Assembly (NCBI GenBank): GCA_028292785.1
Contig: JAQGLQ010000543.1
Span: forward strand, 1-15,294
Direction: 5' to 3'
Length of the DNA stretch: 15,294 nucleotides
DNA from: Noviherbaspirillum sp.
GTDB taxonomy: Bacteria > Pseudomonadota > Gammaproteobacteria > Burkholderiales > Burkholderiaceae
The first letter of the stretch is position 1, and each line of letters starts with the position of its first letter. Positions 6,995 to 14,975 of this stretch are shown here, in pieces. The notes beneath the pieces are model-generated. The model was not told the DNA's origin and ran no database searches. It saw only the letters and a program-made list of their open reading frames with translations. The position numbers were made by a program, and so were the translations under genes.

Positions 6995-8264
6995 TGAAAC
7001 TCTCCTTGCCGTGAAAGCAGGCGATGAGTAGCAGGTTGAGATACAGCCCGTGGGTGAGAAACGAAGTCGGCAGATCGCCGGAGGTGATCAGCGCGTACAT
7101 CGGGATGGCCACCGATGCGGTGGTCAGCGCCTGCTCGCCGGAGCGGCGCGCGCAGGCATCGATGTATTTGAAGACGATGCCGAGGATCGCCGCATACAGG
7201 AGCAGCCCCGCGAAGCCGGCCTGCATGTAACCGCTGCCGGCCCATCCGGTGTTTGCCGCCATCCTGTCATTGTGAAAATAAACGCGTCCGATCAGGTAGG
7301 GTGCATCGAGCGGATAGGGATAGGTGAGCAGTCCCAGGGTCAGCTTGCTGTTCGAGAAAAGCACCCAGTCGTTGTGCGAGAAGAAATCGTAGTACAGGTA
7401 ATTGAGGTGCGCGGGCACGAAGAACACGCGGCGCACCAGCAGGTTGCCGGCCCAGCCGTAGTAGGGATTGTCGCTCACCGTCTGCAGCCAGAAATCCACA
7501 AGGCACAGGAGCACGACCGCAAGGACGCCGATGTTCAGTTTCAGGGTCAGATTCCTTCCGGACGAAGCAAAGTAGATGAGCAGGATCAGGAAAGGCGAGA
7601 AGAACGCTGACTTGTGGGTGGTCAGTCCAAAGATCAGCGCCGAGATGCCCAGCAGCGCCGCCGCCATCGCATAGCGGCGGTACATCAACGAAAGCACGAA
7701 GGCCACCGGCACGACGACCTTGCCGATCAGCGGCGAGACATAGGCAAAGAAGCCGGGCAGGTTTTCCGCCGCCTGTTCGCGGAATTCATAGACCCGGTAC
7801 AGGTCGAAATTGAGATAGGCGCCGCCGCCCATCGCAAAGATCGATGCCACATACAGCACCGCGATGACGAACAGGATATGCAGCAGATTGTCCTTGGAAA
7901 CGCGCGCGATCCGGGGCACCCGCACCGGCAGGTAGCGCGGCAGGACGATGGACAGCGCATATGCGGTCAGCACCTGCGCCGGATATTCCCAGCGTTCTCC
8001 GTGGGCATAGAACAGGATCAGCAGCGGGATGATGACGAACAGCTGCACCATCTGGTAGAAGAGCGTGGAAGGCTTGTTCGCGTCGGCGGGCGTGATCAGC
8101 GACGCGAACACCACCGCCGCCAGCGCCAGATAGCCGTTGGCGTCGGCCGGCTGAAAGAGATAACCCTCGTAGCCGTAGAGGGGCACGACGAAATGCTCAT
8201 AGGCATAGGTCAGCGCGAAGAACATCGCGAGGTGAAAACCGAGCATGGCGACGCGCGTTTTCAT
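6957..8264 (-). CDS. wzy: Wzy-type oligosaccharide repeat-unit polymerase
   Basis: This 435-aa polytopic inner-membrane protein has about 11-12 hydrophobic segments spread over its length. Between the later membrane segments lies a long, aromatic-rich loop (about 261-340) with RRVFFVPAHLNYLYYDFF at 278-295, followed by NTGWAGSGYMQAG at 338-350. This arrangement, an R-rich loop with a conserved N-T-G and G-x-x-Q/G pattern before a membrane helix, is typical of Wzy O-antigen/EPS polymerases, whose primary sequence is otherwise poorly conserved. It would join flipped repeat units at the periplasmic face. The start overlaps the deacetylase stop in a 4-nt ATGA (8261-8264). The assignment rests on topology, the loop motif and the neighbouring flippase and Wzc genes. 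Confidence 0.85.
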   Translation of the reverse strand: MKTRVAMLGFHLAMFFALTYAYEHFVVPLYGYEGYLFQPADANGYLALAAVVFASLITPADANKPSTLFYQMVQLFVIIPLLILFYAHGERWEYPAQVLTAYALSIVLPRYLPVRVPRIARVSKDNLLHILFVIAVLYVASIFAMGGGAYLNFDLYRVYEFREQAAENLPGFFAYVSPLIGKVVVPVAFVLSLMYRRYAMAAALLGISALIFGLTTHKSAFFSPFLILLIYFASSGRNLTLKLNIGVLAVVLLCLVDFWLQTVSDNPYYGWAGNLLVRRVFFVPAHLNYLYYDFFSHNDWVLFSNSKLTLGLLTYPYPLDAPYLIGRVYFHNDRMAANTGWAGSGYMQAGFAGLLLYAAILGIVFKYIDACARRSGEQALTTASVAIPMYALITSGDLPTSFLTHGLYLNLLLIACFHGKESFNAYRSPEQRSLA

Positions 8265-9664
8265 GAGCCGATGATCTCGCGGTAGATTTCCCTGGCGCCC
8301 TCGGCTTCAAAGTCGTTATGCCACAACAGGGTAAATGTCCCATTGAAGAGCCGGGCCGCACTTTTCAGCCTTTTCATGATGCCGAGCCCGGCATCGGTGA
8401 AGCCGTAGCCCATCAGGCAGGCCACCGAAAACTCCATGCAGATCAGCGGCCGCTGGCGCAATTTCAGCGCTTTCCTTTCATGCAGGTCGTACATCGGAAA
8501 GGAATGGCTGGTGCCGCAGCGAAAGCCGGCGTGGCTGGCATAGCCCAGCGTGCTGTCGTATTCGAGTCCGGCCGCTTCCCATAGCGCGGGGGTGCGGGTG
8601 GACCAGCGCAGGTAATGCTGGCGGCCTCCGGCTATCGTCTGCCTGATGCCCTGCTGCGCCATCACCCGCTGCAGCTTGTTCTTCCCGGAGAAGATGGCGT
8701 GGCGGCTCAGATAGGTGTTGTAGCCGGGATGAATGCCGATTTCATGGCCGCGATCGCCGATTCTTTTCATCATGGCCTTGATCGCCGATTCCTCGATCGA
8801 AGATATGCCATCCAGCGCCGGGTCGGTATTTTCCGGAATGAAGTTGAATGCCACCATGTTGCCGGCCCGCTCGTTGACATCCATGATCCAGTCGACCGCA
8901 TGGTAATAAGGATCGTTGCGCCAGTCGCCGTTGCGGCTGGCGACGTAATTCCTGACCGGCGCGATCACGTCTGCGAGGCAGCGCGGCCGGATCAGCCGGC
9001 CGGCCGTGCGCCGTACCAGCCGGGGCAGAGAGGCTGCGCTCGGATGGTATGGATGGTCGACATCGCAGGTAATGAAGGAACCGAAGCTGCGCTGCTTGCG
9101 CTGGAGCCCGGGCCACAATCGCGTCAGCGATGTCCACAGGATCTCGACGTATTCATCGACGATGGGACGAAACAGAAAGCCTTCCCGATACGCCAGCGAT
9201 GCCTTGGCTGGAAAGCGGTCGTATTCGTCGCGCTCGCGCAGCACCGCTTCCTCATAACGCGACAGCATGAAGAACGCGGAGCCGAACACGTCGAGGTTCA
9301 GCATGGCGTGATTTCCGTCTTCCGTAAAACCCGCGGCGCAGTCCCCGAATCCGGATTCGCCAAAAATAATTGGCACGTGCGGGTCGGCCAGCACGGGATC
9401 GAGACCATCCCGGTGCACGGTCCATCGCGGCAGCGGCTGCGCAGGCAGGGAGGTTTCGGAAAGCCAGCACTCCGCGGAGGATGCGCATGATCCCGCAAAA
9501 AAAGCATCGCTTATTTCCAGAGTCTTCCCTTCGGCGGCGATGCGCGTCTTTGTGTAGCCATCGAACCGCATCTCGTGCCGCAGGCCGAGGAATTCGCCCA
9601 GCACGACCGAGCATATCCAGCGGCGTTCGGCGCGACAGCAATCGGGAAAAGTCACCAGAAGCAT
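8261..9664 (-). CDS. NodB-fold polysaccharide deacetylase with N-terminal extension
   Basis: This 467-aa protein has a C-terminal carbohydrate-esterase-4-like (NodB homology) domain. Motifs are TCDVDH at 199-204 (the catalytic and metal-binding Asp pair), HEIGIHPGYN at 307-316 (metal-binding histidines), GRQHYLRW at 347-354 and LLWHND near the C-terminus (446-451). The first 190 residues form a separate domain often found in front of such deacetylases in exopolysaccharide clusters (a domain of unknown function; I recall DUF7033 but cannot check). No signal peptide is visible, which is unusual for an enzyme expected to work on exported polymer; it may act on a cytoplasmic intermediate. I chose the ATG at 9664, 50 nt after the previous gene, with AAGGA about 12 nt upstream; the frame extends to 10015, but that part lies inside the acyltransferase gene and has shadow-like composition. 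Substrate unknown; the removed group may be N- or O-acetyl. Confidence 0.88.
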   Translation of the reverse strand: MLLVTFPDCCRAERRWICSVVLGEFLGLRHEMRFDGYTKTRIAAEGKTLEISDAFFAGSCASSAECWLSETSLPAQPLPRWTVHRDGLDPVLADPHVPIIFGESGFGDCAAGFTEDGNHAMLNLDVFGSAFFMLSRYEEAVLRERDEYDRFPAKASLAYREGFLFRPIVDEYVEILWTSLTRLWPGLQRKQRSFGSFITCDVDHPYHPSAASLPRLVRRTAGRLIRPRCLADVIAPVRNYVASRNGDWRNDPYYHAVDWIMDVNERAGNMVAFNFIPENTDPALDGISSIEESAIKAMMKRIGDRGHEIGIHPGYNTYLSRHAIFSGKNKLQRVMAQQGIRQTIAGGRQHYLRWSTRTPALWEAAGLEYDSTLGYASHAGFRCGTSHSFPMYDLHERKALKLRQRPLICMEFSVACLMGYGFTDAGLGIMKRLKSAARLFNGTFTLLWHNDFEAEGAREIYREIIGS

Positions 9665-9714
9665 AAGCAGGTTCGGTCCTTCACAAGCAAAGCGGGTGGG
9701 CGCGGGGCGCGGTG

Positions 9715-10707
9715 TCAGGTTTTCAGCGACGTTGCCGCCTTGCGCAGCTCCTTTCCGAATGCGTTGCGCAAGCCGCGTTCGATGCGCAGCAGCCGCGACG
9801 GCGTTTTCCTGATGTTGAAGTAGGGGACCTGCACCGCGCCGAAGCCGCGGATGAAGCGCTCTATCGGCTCCATCATCGAACCCGCGAAATCGAATTGCCG
9901 GGTCACGCCGGCGGCATGCCGGATGACCGCCCACATGCACAGGCTGGTGGCGCCGCTGTTGCGCAGCGCCGGGTCGGCGCCGTTCATCATTCCGTACGCG
10001 CTGCAACCATCCCACACGAAATAATTTCCGGCATGCTGTCTTCCTTCCGGGTCGACCGCGATCAGAAACTTCCTGCAGCCGCGTTCGGCGCAGGCGGCGT
10101 CGATCCGGCGCACATAGTCGTCGGGATACGGAACCTGCATGCCCTGGCGCTCGAAGGTCAACCGGTTAAGCGCGAGAAAATCGTCGAGCGGCAGGTCATC
10201 GCGGACCTCCAGCCGATAGCGGGTCGATGCCTTGTTGCATTCGGCGCGGGTCGGGTTGTCGAAAGCAGACCATATCCTGTCAAGATCGCCGAGATCCGGC
10301 AGCACATAGGTGTAGCACGTCGTTTGCTGGAATCCATTCCACAGGAACGGCAGCCAGTTGGTACGGCTGCAGTCCCAGTTCTGCGTGAAGTAGTCGAACC
10401 GCGGCAGCTGGTCGATCAGGGCCTGCATGAAATCCTTTTCCGTGCCGAGCTTTTTTGCCGGCTTGCCTTCCACGGGGGCAAACCATGGGCCGAGCTTGGG
10501 CGTCAGCTGTGGCTGGCTGAGCGCACGCAGGCCGAAACGCCGACGCAACACATAGGGCATTGCGGCGACTATCCGCTGTCCCTTTGTGACGACAGCCGCA
10601 TCCCATCCCTCGGGTCCGGCGGTCGCGTCCAGCCACCAGTCACGTGAAAAAATCGGCAGGGTTGGCTCGCTTCTCGAAAACGCCCGGTAAATTTCCTTTG
10701 CGCTCAT
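9715..10707 (-). CDS. FemAB/GNAT-type acyltransferase of exopolysaccharide loci
   Basis: This 330-aa protein resembles the BioF2-like/FemAB-related GNAT family (acetyltransferase type 6) found in many EPS clusters. Visible features are the early IFSRDWWLDA (19-28), WDAAVVTKGQRIVAAMPYVL (35-54), NRLTFERQGM (181-190), and the diagnostic C-terminal stretch FDFAGSMMEPIERFIRGFGA (272-291), which fits the Y/F-D-F-x-G-S...F...F-G pattern. Relatives transfer amino acids or acyl groups to amino groups, so it may decorate an amino sugar of the repeat unit. It begins at an ATG at 10707 with AAGGA 11 nt upstream. It is 84 nt from the flippase and 50 nt from the deacetylase gene, so it is less tightly coupled than the genes further down. 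It is cytoplasmic, with no membrane segment seen. Confidence 0.85.
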   Translation of the reverse strand: MSAKEIYRAFSRSEPTLPIFSRDWWLDATAGPEGWDAAVVTKGQRIVAAMPYVLRRRFGLRALSQPQLTPKLGPWFAPVEGKPAKKLGTEKDFMQALIDQLPRFDYFTQNWDCSRTNWLPFLWNGFQQTTCYTYVLPDLGDLDRIWSAFDNPTRAECNKASTRYRLEVRDDLPLDDFLALNRLTFERQGMQVPYPDDYVRRIDAACAERGCRKFLIAVDPEGRQHAGNYFVWDGCSAYGMMNGADPALRNSGATSLCMWAVIRHAAGVTRQFDFAGSMMEPIERFIRGFGAVQVPYFNIRKTPSRLLRIERGLRNAFGKELRKAATSLKT

Positions 10708-10723
10708 ATTGTTTGTCGTCCTT

Positions 10724-10745
10724 GCGCCGCCGGCGAAGGCGGTGC
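10724..10745. repeat. Hairpin between flippase and GNAT genes
   Basis: GCGCCGCC (10724-10731) and GGCGGTGC (10738-10745) can pair over 8 positions (one G-U) around the loop GGCGAA, in the 84-nt gap before the acyltransferase gene. On the minus strand it is followed by AAGGACGACAAACAAT, not a T-run, so it is not a classical terminator. It may slow decay or modulate expression between the first two genes and the rest. Confidence 0.35.
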
Positions 10746-10757
10746 TTATCGGTTGAA

Positions 10758-10780
10758 TGCGGATGCAAGGTGCGGATGCA
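10758..10780. repeat. Tandem 10-bp direct repeat in the same gap
   Basis: TGCGGATGCA occurs at 10758-10767 and again at 10771-10780, a 13-bp period. The second copy is part of the palindrome GGATGCATCC (10774-10783). It sits just after the flippase stop codon at 10792. Function unknown; a protein-binding site or chance are both possible. Confidence 0.35.
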
Positions 10781-10791
10781 TCCGGTATTTT

Positions 10792-12234
10792 TCACAGCCA
10801 TGCGCGCTTCAGCAGGAATGCATAACGCGCCGTGATCAGCAGCATCGACGCGGCCAATGCCAACAGCCACGGCGCGCGGTCGATGTCCCATAACACCGCA
10901 AGGATCAGCGGCGACGCGAGTGCCGCTGCCCACACCAGTGCTCCCAGCGTGGAACGCCAGAGCTCCGCAGGCCCGTTGCCCGATGCGCGCAGCAGCCAGA
11001 GCAGGCTGGCCAGCGTGCAAGCCACATTCCCGGCAGCGAACAGTCCTACCGTCATCATGGTGTCCCGGGTTCGCGCGCCCGCGACGATCGCGGTTACCCG
11101 GACCAGCAGTTCGAACGCCTGAAACACCAGCCCCGCTCCCTGCCGCTCGAGCACCTCGAACAAGGGGCTGAGCGGCGATGTGATCAGCACCAGGTACAGC
11201 CAGGGGGCGAGCCATTGCGCGAACACGCCTGCCTGACGCCAGTCGCGGCCGAACAGCAGACTGAATATCTCCGGCCCGGCAATCATCAACACCACCAGGG
11301 GCGCCATACCGATATGCGCGAGGCGGCCGTGAATGCCGGCGACCAGCGCCTTCAGGCTGCCATCACGCGTCGCGGCCGGAGCGCCGGAGTAAAACACGCT
11401 GGCGGTTGCCTGGCCGATCAATTGCACGGGCAGCGCCAGCACGCGGTTCGCGAGGCTGTACATCCCCGCGGTGATTGCGTCGAACAAAACAGCGAACAGA
11501 AGCGGCGGCAGCTGCCATCCGGCGGTATTGAATAAGGCACCCCATGCGGATACCAGCGGAGCGCGCTTGTACCGCCGCCCTACCCGTGCCATATCGGAAC
11601 CGCGCACGCTTGCGATTGCCGTCCATTGCCGGCGCGGGATGCGCAGCGCCAGCAGCCCGGCCCCGGCGACATATCCGGCGACCTGGCCGATCAGCAGCCC
11701 AAGGGTTCCCATGCCGGCGCCGGCCAGTTGCAGCGCAGCTGTGACAGCCGGCTGGGCGAGCTTGCCGTTGGCGATGGCACTGAACGCCTTGCCACGAATC
11801 GCCCAGAAATACAGTGCGTTGCAAGCGCCGGCCAGCACGGCGCCGGCCAGCGCCAGATAGAGGTAGCCGGCCAGTCGGGGCGACCCGAACAGTGTGGCGA
11901 TCTGGCTGCTCCACAGCGCCAGCGGCAGTACGCCGAGCACCGCTACGGCGGCGATCGAGCATAGACTCAACACGAACAGCGCCGCGCCATCGCGGTCGCC
12001 TGCCGGCAGGGGTATGACGATTTCGTAGCGCATGCAGGCAACCACCGATATCAGCGACAGCAGGCCGACGAACACGGCCAGCAATCCGAAGTCGCCCGGC
12101 GTATAGAGGCGCGTCAGGAGCGGCGCGGCTAGCACCATCAGCGCCTGTCCGCCCACCGTGCCGCCGGCCAGCACGGAGACGCTGCGCACGAATCGATTCT
12201 TCGGCAGGACGCGGCGGATCAATGAAGCCAGCAT
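10792..12234 (-). CDS. wzx: Wzx-type lipid-linked oligosaccharide flippase
   Basis: This 480-aa polytopic inner-membrane protein of the polysaccharide-transport (MOP) family has about 12-14 hydrophobic segments and almost no long soluble loop. The N-terminus carries the family pattern LAGGTVGGQALMVLAAPLL (22-40), TRLYTPGDFGLL (41-52) and ACMRYEIVIPLP (66-77). It would flip undecaprenyl-diphosphate-linked repeat units to the periplasm for the Wzy polymerase encoded three genes downstream. I chose the ATG at 12234 because the membrane domain then starts normally and the gene lies 22 nt after the wzc stop, with AGGCG a few bases upstream; an in-frame start at 12306 would overlap wzc by 50 nt and add a polar, unlikely leader. 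The partial flippase at the left edge of the window is clearly related to it. Confidence 0.92.
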   Translation of the reverse strand: MLASLIRRVLPKNRFVRSVSVLAGGTVGGQALMVLAAPLLTRLYTPGDFGLLAVFVGLLSLISVVACMRYEIVIPLPAGDRDGAALFVLSLCSIAAVAVLGVLPLALWSSQIATLFGSPRLAGYLYLALAGAVLAGACNALYFWAIRGKAFSAIANGKLAQPAVTAALQLAGAGMGTLGLLIGQVAGYVAGAGLLALRIPRRQWTAIASVRGSDMARVGRRYKRAPLVSAWGALFNTAGWQLPPLLFAVLFDAITAGMYSLANRVLALPVQLIGQATASVFYSGAPAATRDGSLKALVAGIHGRLAHIGMAPLVVLMIAGPEIFSLLFGRDWRQAGVFAQWLAPWLYLVLITSPLSPLFEVLERQGAGLVFQAFELLVRVTAIVAGARTRDTMMTVGLFAAGNVACTLASLLWLLRASGNGPAELWRSTLGALVWAAALASPLILAVLWDIDRAPWLLALAASMLLITARYAFLLKRAWL

Positions 12235-12256
12235 GGTCACGCCTGCCCGGCCCGCA

Positions 12257-14461
12257 TCATCTGGCCCCCACCATGTGGTATCCGCCGCCATAGGCGTATC
12301 GCCCAAGGCGGGGACGCATATCGTTGAACACCGTGCCGGTGACGGTGGCCCCTGCGCGATTCAGTCGATTGACGGTTTCATCGATTTCGCCGATGGTGCT
12401 GATACCCGCGCGCACAATGCTGAATACGGCGCCGGCATGCGGCGCGACGATCAGGGCATCGGCCGCGACCAGCACCGGCGCCGTATCGATGAGGATGAAG
12501 TCGTAGCGAGCGGACAGCCGCTGCAACAGCAGTTCGAAATGGCTGCAAGCAAGCAATTCCGCCGATGTCTTCGGAAGGCGACCTGTCGCGATGAAATCGA
12601 CGTTGTCGACGGTATTCCTGCGGATTACCTGCTCCAAGTCGACCGCGCCGGCGATTGCTTCGGACAGTCCATTCTCCCTCGGCTGCCCGAAGTAGCGATG
12701 CAGATAACCCTTGCGCATGTCGCCGTCGATCAGCAGGACTTTCTTGCCTACCGCCCCCAGCACGACAGCGAGATTGGCCGAGATGAACGACTTTCCAACT
12801 TCGGCGGTCGGACCGGTGATCAGGATGACGTTGTTTCTGGCCACGCGCATGGCGAACAGCAGCGAGGCACGAAGGCCGCGCAGGCTTTCGACCGCGCTGT
12901 CCGAGGGCGCATCATGGGCAAGCAGGGACAGCGCATTGCCCGCGGATTGCGTCCGCGCGAACAGCGGCGCCTGGCTCGGGCTGTGCGGAATGGCCGCGGT
13001 AACCTGCAGTCCCAGCGCATCCGTGATTTCGTGCGGGTCGTCGACCGCGCCGCGCAGGACCTTTCTGCTGAAAGCGGCGCCGATACCGAGCGCGACGCCA
13101 AGCACGGCGGAGAAGGCGACCATCATTCCACGCTTTGGCTTGACCGGCCGGATGGGCATTTCCGCCGCATCGAGCAGGCGTGCATTACCCACCTTGGTGG
13201 CCGAAATCATGCGCAGCTGCTGCGCGGCATTCAGCAGCGAAGTATAGACCTCCGTGTTGACCTTGACATCGCGATTGAGCCTGAACACATCCTGTTCCAG
13301 CGCCGGCAGCTTCTTGATCTTTTCATCGACGGCGGTCAGCTCGCGGTTGAGCGTGCCGATCTGCAGATCGATCGCGGTGACGAAAGGATGCGCTTCCTGG
13401 AAGCGGGTCAGCAACTCTTCCCTTTTCTGCTTCAGGTCGACGAGCTTCGCCTGGGCCGCGACGGCCCGTTGCAATGCGCTCTTGGCTTCCTCGTTCAGGT
13501 CGATGGTGCCGCGGCTGTTACGCAGCGCGTTATAGGCGCTCTCCGACACCTCCAGCTGGCGTTTCACTTCCGGCATCTGCCGGTGGAGAAAGGCGAGCGC
13601 CTTCTCCGCTTCCTGCGACTTGCGGTCTTCGTTCTGGTAGATATATTCTGCGCCGATCTGGTTCACCATCGCGGTCGCCAGTTTCGGGTCGGAGTCCTCG
13701 AGGGCGACGCCGATGATGCCCGACTGTTTGCCGCGCTCTCCTATCTTCAGCGCCGCCTGCATCCTTTCGATCACGTCCAGGCGGTCCGAACGCATGAGAT
13801 TGAAGCGCGCACCAGGCTTCGCCGCGAGGCGTTCGACGCGCAATTCGATGAGCCCGGCGCCGATCGCCGCGCGCAGGGTCATGCCCTCGCGTCCTTCGAT
13901 ATCGATCTGCGCGTCCTCGTGAATGAGCCGATATCTGCCTTCCCCTTCGGCGATCAGCTCGAATGGCTGATCCTGCAGTTTGGCAGGCACGTTGAATACG
14001 GAAACCTCGGCGCGTTCACGGCCCCAGACATAGCCGCCGAAGCCGAATAGCCCCGGCTCGGAAAGGTTCTCGCTTCTGCGGGCAATCCATGCGCCGAACA
14101 AGGGAAAATATTTCGGCTGCACGCCGATGTACAACTTCAGTTGGTCGACGGCGCGCGAGACCACGAGGCGCGAGCGGAGGATTTCCATCTCGGACGCCGC
14201 ACCCGCCTTCAGGTCGTAGGCGGTGGTCAGGTCAGCGAGCGGTGTCTTTGCGCCGGCGGCGCCGTCCTCGATCTGAACCAGGATATTCGCTTCGTAGATG
14301 GGTTTCGACATGAACGCGTAGGCGGCACCGAGGAGGGTGATGACGAGCGCGACGCCTGCGATCAGCCAGCGATTGTCGAAGACGAAGACGAGATGTTTCG
14401 CAAGGTCCAGGGTATCGTCATGACTGCGTTCTGATGGAAGCTGATGAACGATCTGGTTCAT
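12257..14461 (-). CDS. wzc: Wzc-type polysaccharide co-polymerase with BY-kinase domain
   Basis: This 734-aa inner-membrane protein controls chain length and export of the polymer. In order: a first membrane helix at about 32-51, the Wzz domain behind it, a long periplasmic part with coiled-coil character (about 275-400), the GNVR-like segment around 388-418 (DVKVNTEVYTSLLNAAQQLR), a proline-rich PIRPVKPKR before the second helix (about 445-464), then the cytoplasmic tyrosine kinase. The kinase has Walker A GPTAEVGKS (550-558), Walker A' LLIDGDMRKGY (576-586) and Walker B ILIDTAP (656-662). The C-terminal tyrosine cluster is short, with only Y722, Y724 and Y728 in RYAYGGGYH. I chose ATG 14461, which puts a short N-terminus before the Wzz domain; an in-frame ATG at 14524 would add 21 residues, and neither has a clear ribosome site. 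It is the first large gene of the minus-strand operon, 22 nt before wzx. Confidence 0.95.
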   Translation of the reverse strand: MNQIVHQLPSERSHDDTLDLAKHLVFVFDNRWLIAGVALVITLLGAAYAFMSKPIYEANILVQIEDGAAGAKTPLADLTTAYDLKAGAASEMEILRSRLVVSRAVDQLKLYIGVQPKYFPLFGAWIARRSENLSEPGLFGFGGYVWGRERAEVSVFNVPAKLQDQPFELIAEGEGRYRLIHEDAQIDIEGREGMTLRAAIGAGLIELRVERLAAKPGARFNLMRSDRLDVIERMQAALKIGERGKQSGIIGVALEDSDPKLATAMVNQIGAEYIYQNEDRKSQEAEKALAFLHRQMPEVKRQLEVSESAYNALRNSRGTIDLNEEAKSALQRAVAAQAKLVDLKQKREELLTRFQEAHPFVTAIDLQIGTLNRELTAVDEKIKKLPALEQDVFRLNRDVKVNTEVYTSLLNAAQQLRMISATKVGNARLLDAAEMPIRPVKPKRGMMVAFSAVLGVALGIGAAFSRKVLRGAVDDPHEITDALGLQVTAAIPHSPSQAPLFARTQSAGNALSLLAHDAPSDSAVESLRGLRASLLFAMRVARNNVILITGPTAEVGKSFISANLAVVLGAVGKKVLLIDGDMRKGYLHRYFGQPRENGLSEAIAGAVDLEQVIRRNTVDNVDFIATGRLPKTSAELLACSHFELLLQRLSARYDFILIDTAPVLVAADALIVAPHAGAVFSIVRAGISTIGEIDETVNRLNRAGATVTGTVFNDMRPRLGRYAYGGGYHMVGAR

Positions 14462-14685
14462 GAACGGGCAGGCGGATTCGTCAATACTGGGCGGTCCCAG
14501 GCGGCCGTAACCGGGGTGGCGCATTCCGCGGAGCGTGGCATCGCGGCCGCTCGCAGGGAATGAAGATTTGGGACTACTCGCTTCGTCGGGCTCATGTGAA
14601 TGCTTGCGTGGCGGATGAGATTTTCAAACGAATGTGCGCATTTCCGCGTCGGGCGGCGGCGCAGCATGCCGGCGCCTGTGGACAT

Positions 14686-14700
14686 CACCGGAAATCGGTG
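14686..14700. repeat. Small hairpin in the wzc leader region
   Basis: CACCG (14686-14690) and CGGTG (14696-14700) are perfect 5-bp inverted arms around GAAAT. It lies about 225 nt upstream of the wzc start and could form in the leader transcript. It is too short to be distinguished from chance. Confidence 0.25.
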
Positions 14701-14821
14701 TACGTCAGCAGGCCCTACCACTGTAGCCAGCTGGGCTGCAAAAAATAAGTAACGAATTTAGATCCGTCGCTAATGCATGGCGCGCGACGCATTCGCTTTT
14801 TTGATCGATCGCGCAAGTGTT

Positions 14822-14840
14822 TTGCACAGGGACCGTGCAA
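14822..14840. promoter_or_regulatory. Inverted repeat, candidate operator
   Basis: TTGCACAGGGACCGTGCAA has perfect 6-bp arms (TTGCAC and GTGCAA) with a 7-bp spacer. Its symmetric 19-bp form and its position in the divergent intergenic region suit a dimeric regulator. The regulator is unknown. Confidence 0.35.
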
Positions 14841-14862
14841 GGGCGATTCGCATTTTTACGAC

Positions 14863-14876
14863 GTAACTCCGGTTAC
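14863..14876. promoter_or_regulatory. GTAAC-N4-GTTAC inverted repeat, candidate operator
   Basis: GTAACTCCGGTTAC has perfect 5-bp arms with a 4-bp spacer and is followed by AAAAA. On the minus strand it would fall between a poor -35 (TTTTTG) and a -10-like TAAAAA spaced 17 bp, so it could be an operator within a weak promoter toward wzc. Motif-level evidence only. Confidence 0.3.
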
Positions 14877-14975
14877 AAAAATCCCGTCACCAAGGAAAAC
14901 AAACGCGGTTGATTTCGCGATAGTAATATTGCCGCACGGAAATAAATAACATCGTTTCTTCGGGAAGGGAATGCC

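Larger units (their letters stand above)
14462..14975. other. Divergent intergenic/regulatory region upstream of wzc
   Basis: There is no supported gene here; two open frames (14560-14748 plus, 14458-14721 minus) lack ribosome sites and recognisable content. The region is visibly richer in A/T between about 14735 and 14960 than the rest of the window, as expected for promoters serving wzc leftward and the lipoprotein rightward. It holds short inverted repeats at 14686-14700, 14822-14840 and 14863-14876. I found no convincing -10/-35 pair, no -24/-12 sigma-54 element and no GGCGGTAG ops/JUMPstart match on either strand. Confidence 0.6.

Noticed and set aside
5474..6997. 507-codon plus-strand frame across the GT4 and secreted-protein genes
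   Set aside because: It spans two real minus-strand genes, has shadow-like composition and shows no domain.
9665..10015. N-terminal extension of the NodB-type deacetylase to 10015
   Set aside because: The extension lies within the acyltransferase gene, is Arg/Gln/His-rich like a shadow frame, and the ATG at 9664 gives a normal domain start.
12158..14050. 630-codon open frame on the plus strand antisense to wzc
   Set aside because: The minus strand encodes an unmistakable Wzc with all motifs. The plus frame is rich in Arg, Asp, Gln and His with no recognisable motif, as expected for a codon-phase shadow in GC-rich DNA.
14715..14723. CAGTGGTAG on the minus strand upstream of wzc, reminiscent of a JUMPstart/ops element
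   Set aside because: Only part resembles the GGCGGTAG ops core, and the rest of the element is not found.
14560..14748. 62-codon plus-strand frame in the wzc upstream region
   Set aside because: The ATG directly abuts its only purine-rich stretch (no spacing), and the protein has no recognisable feature.
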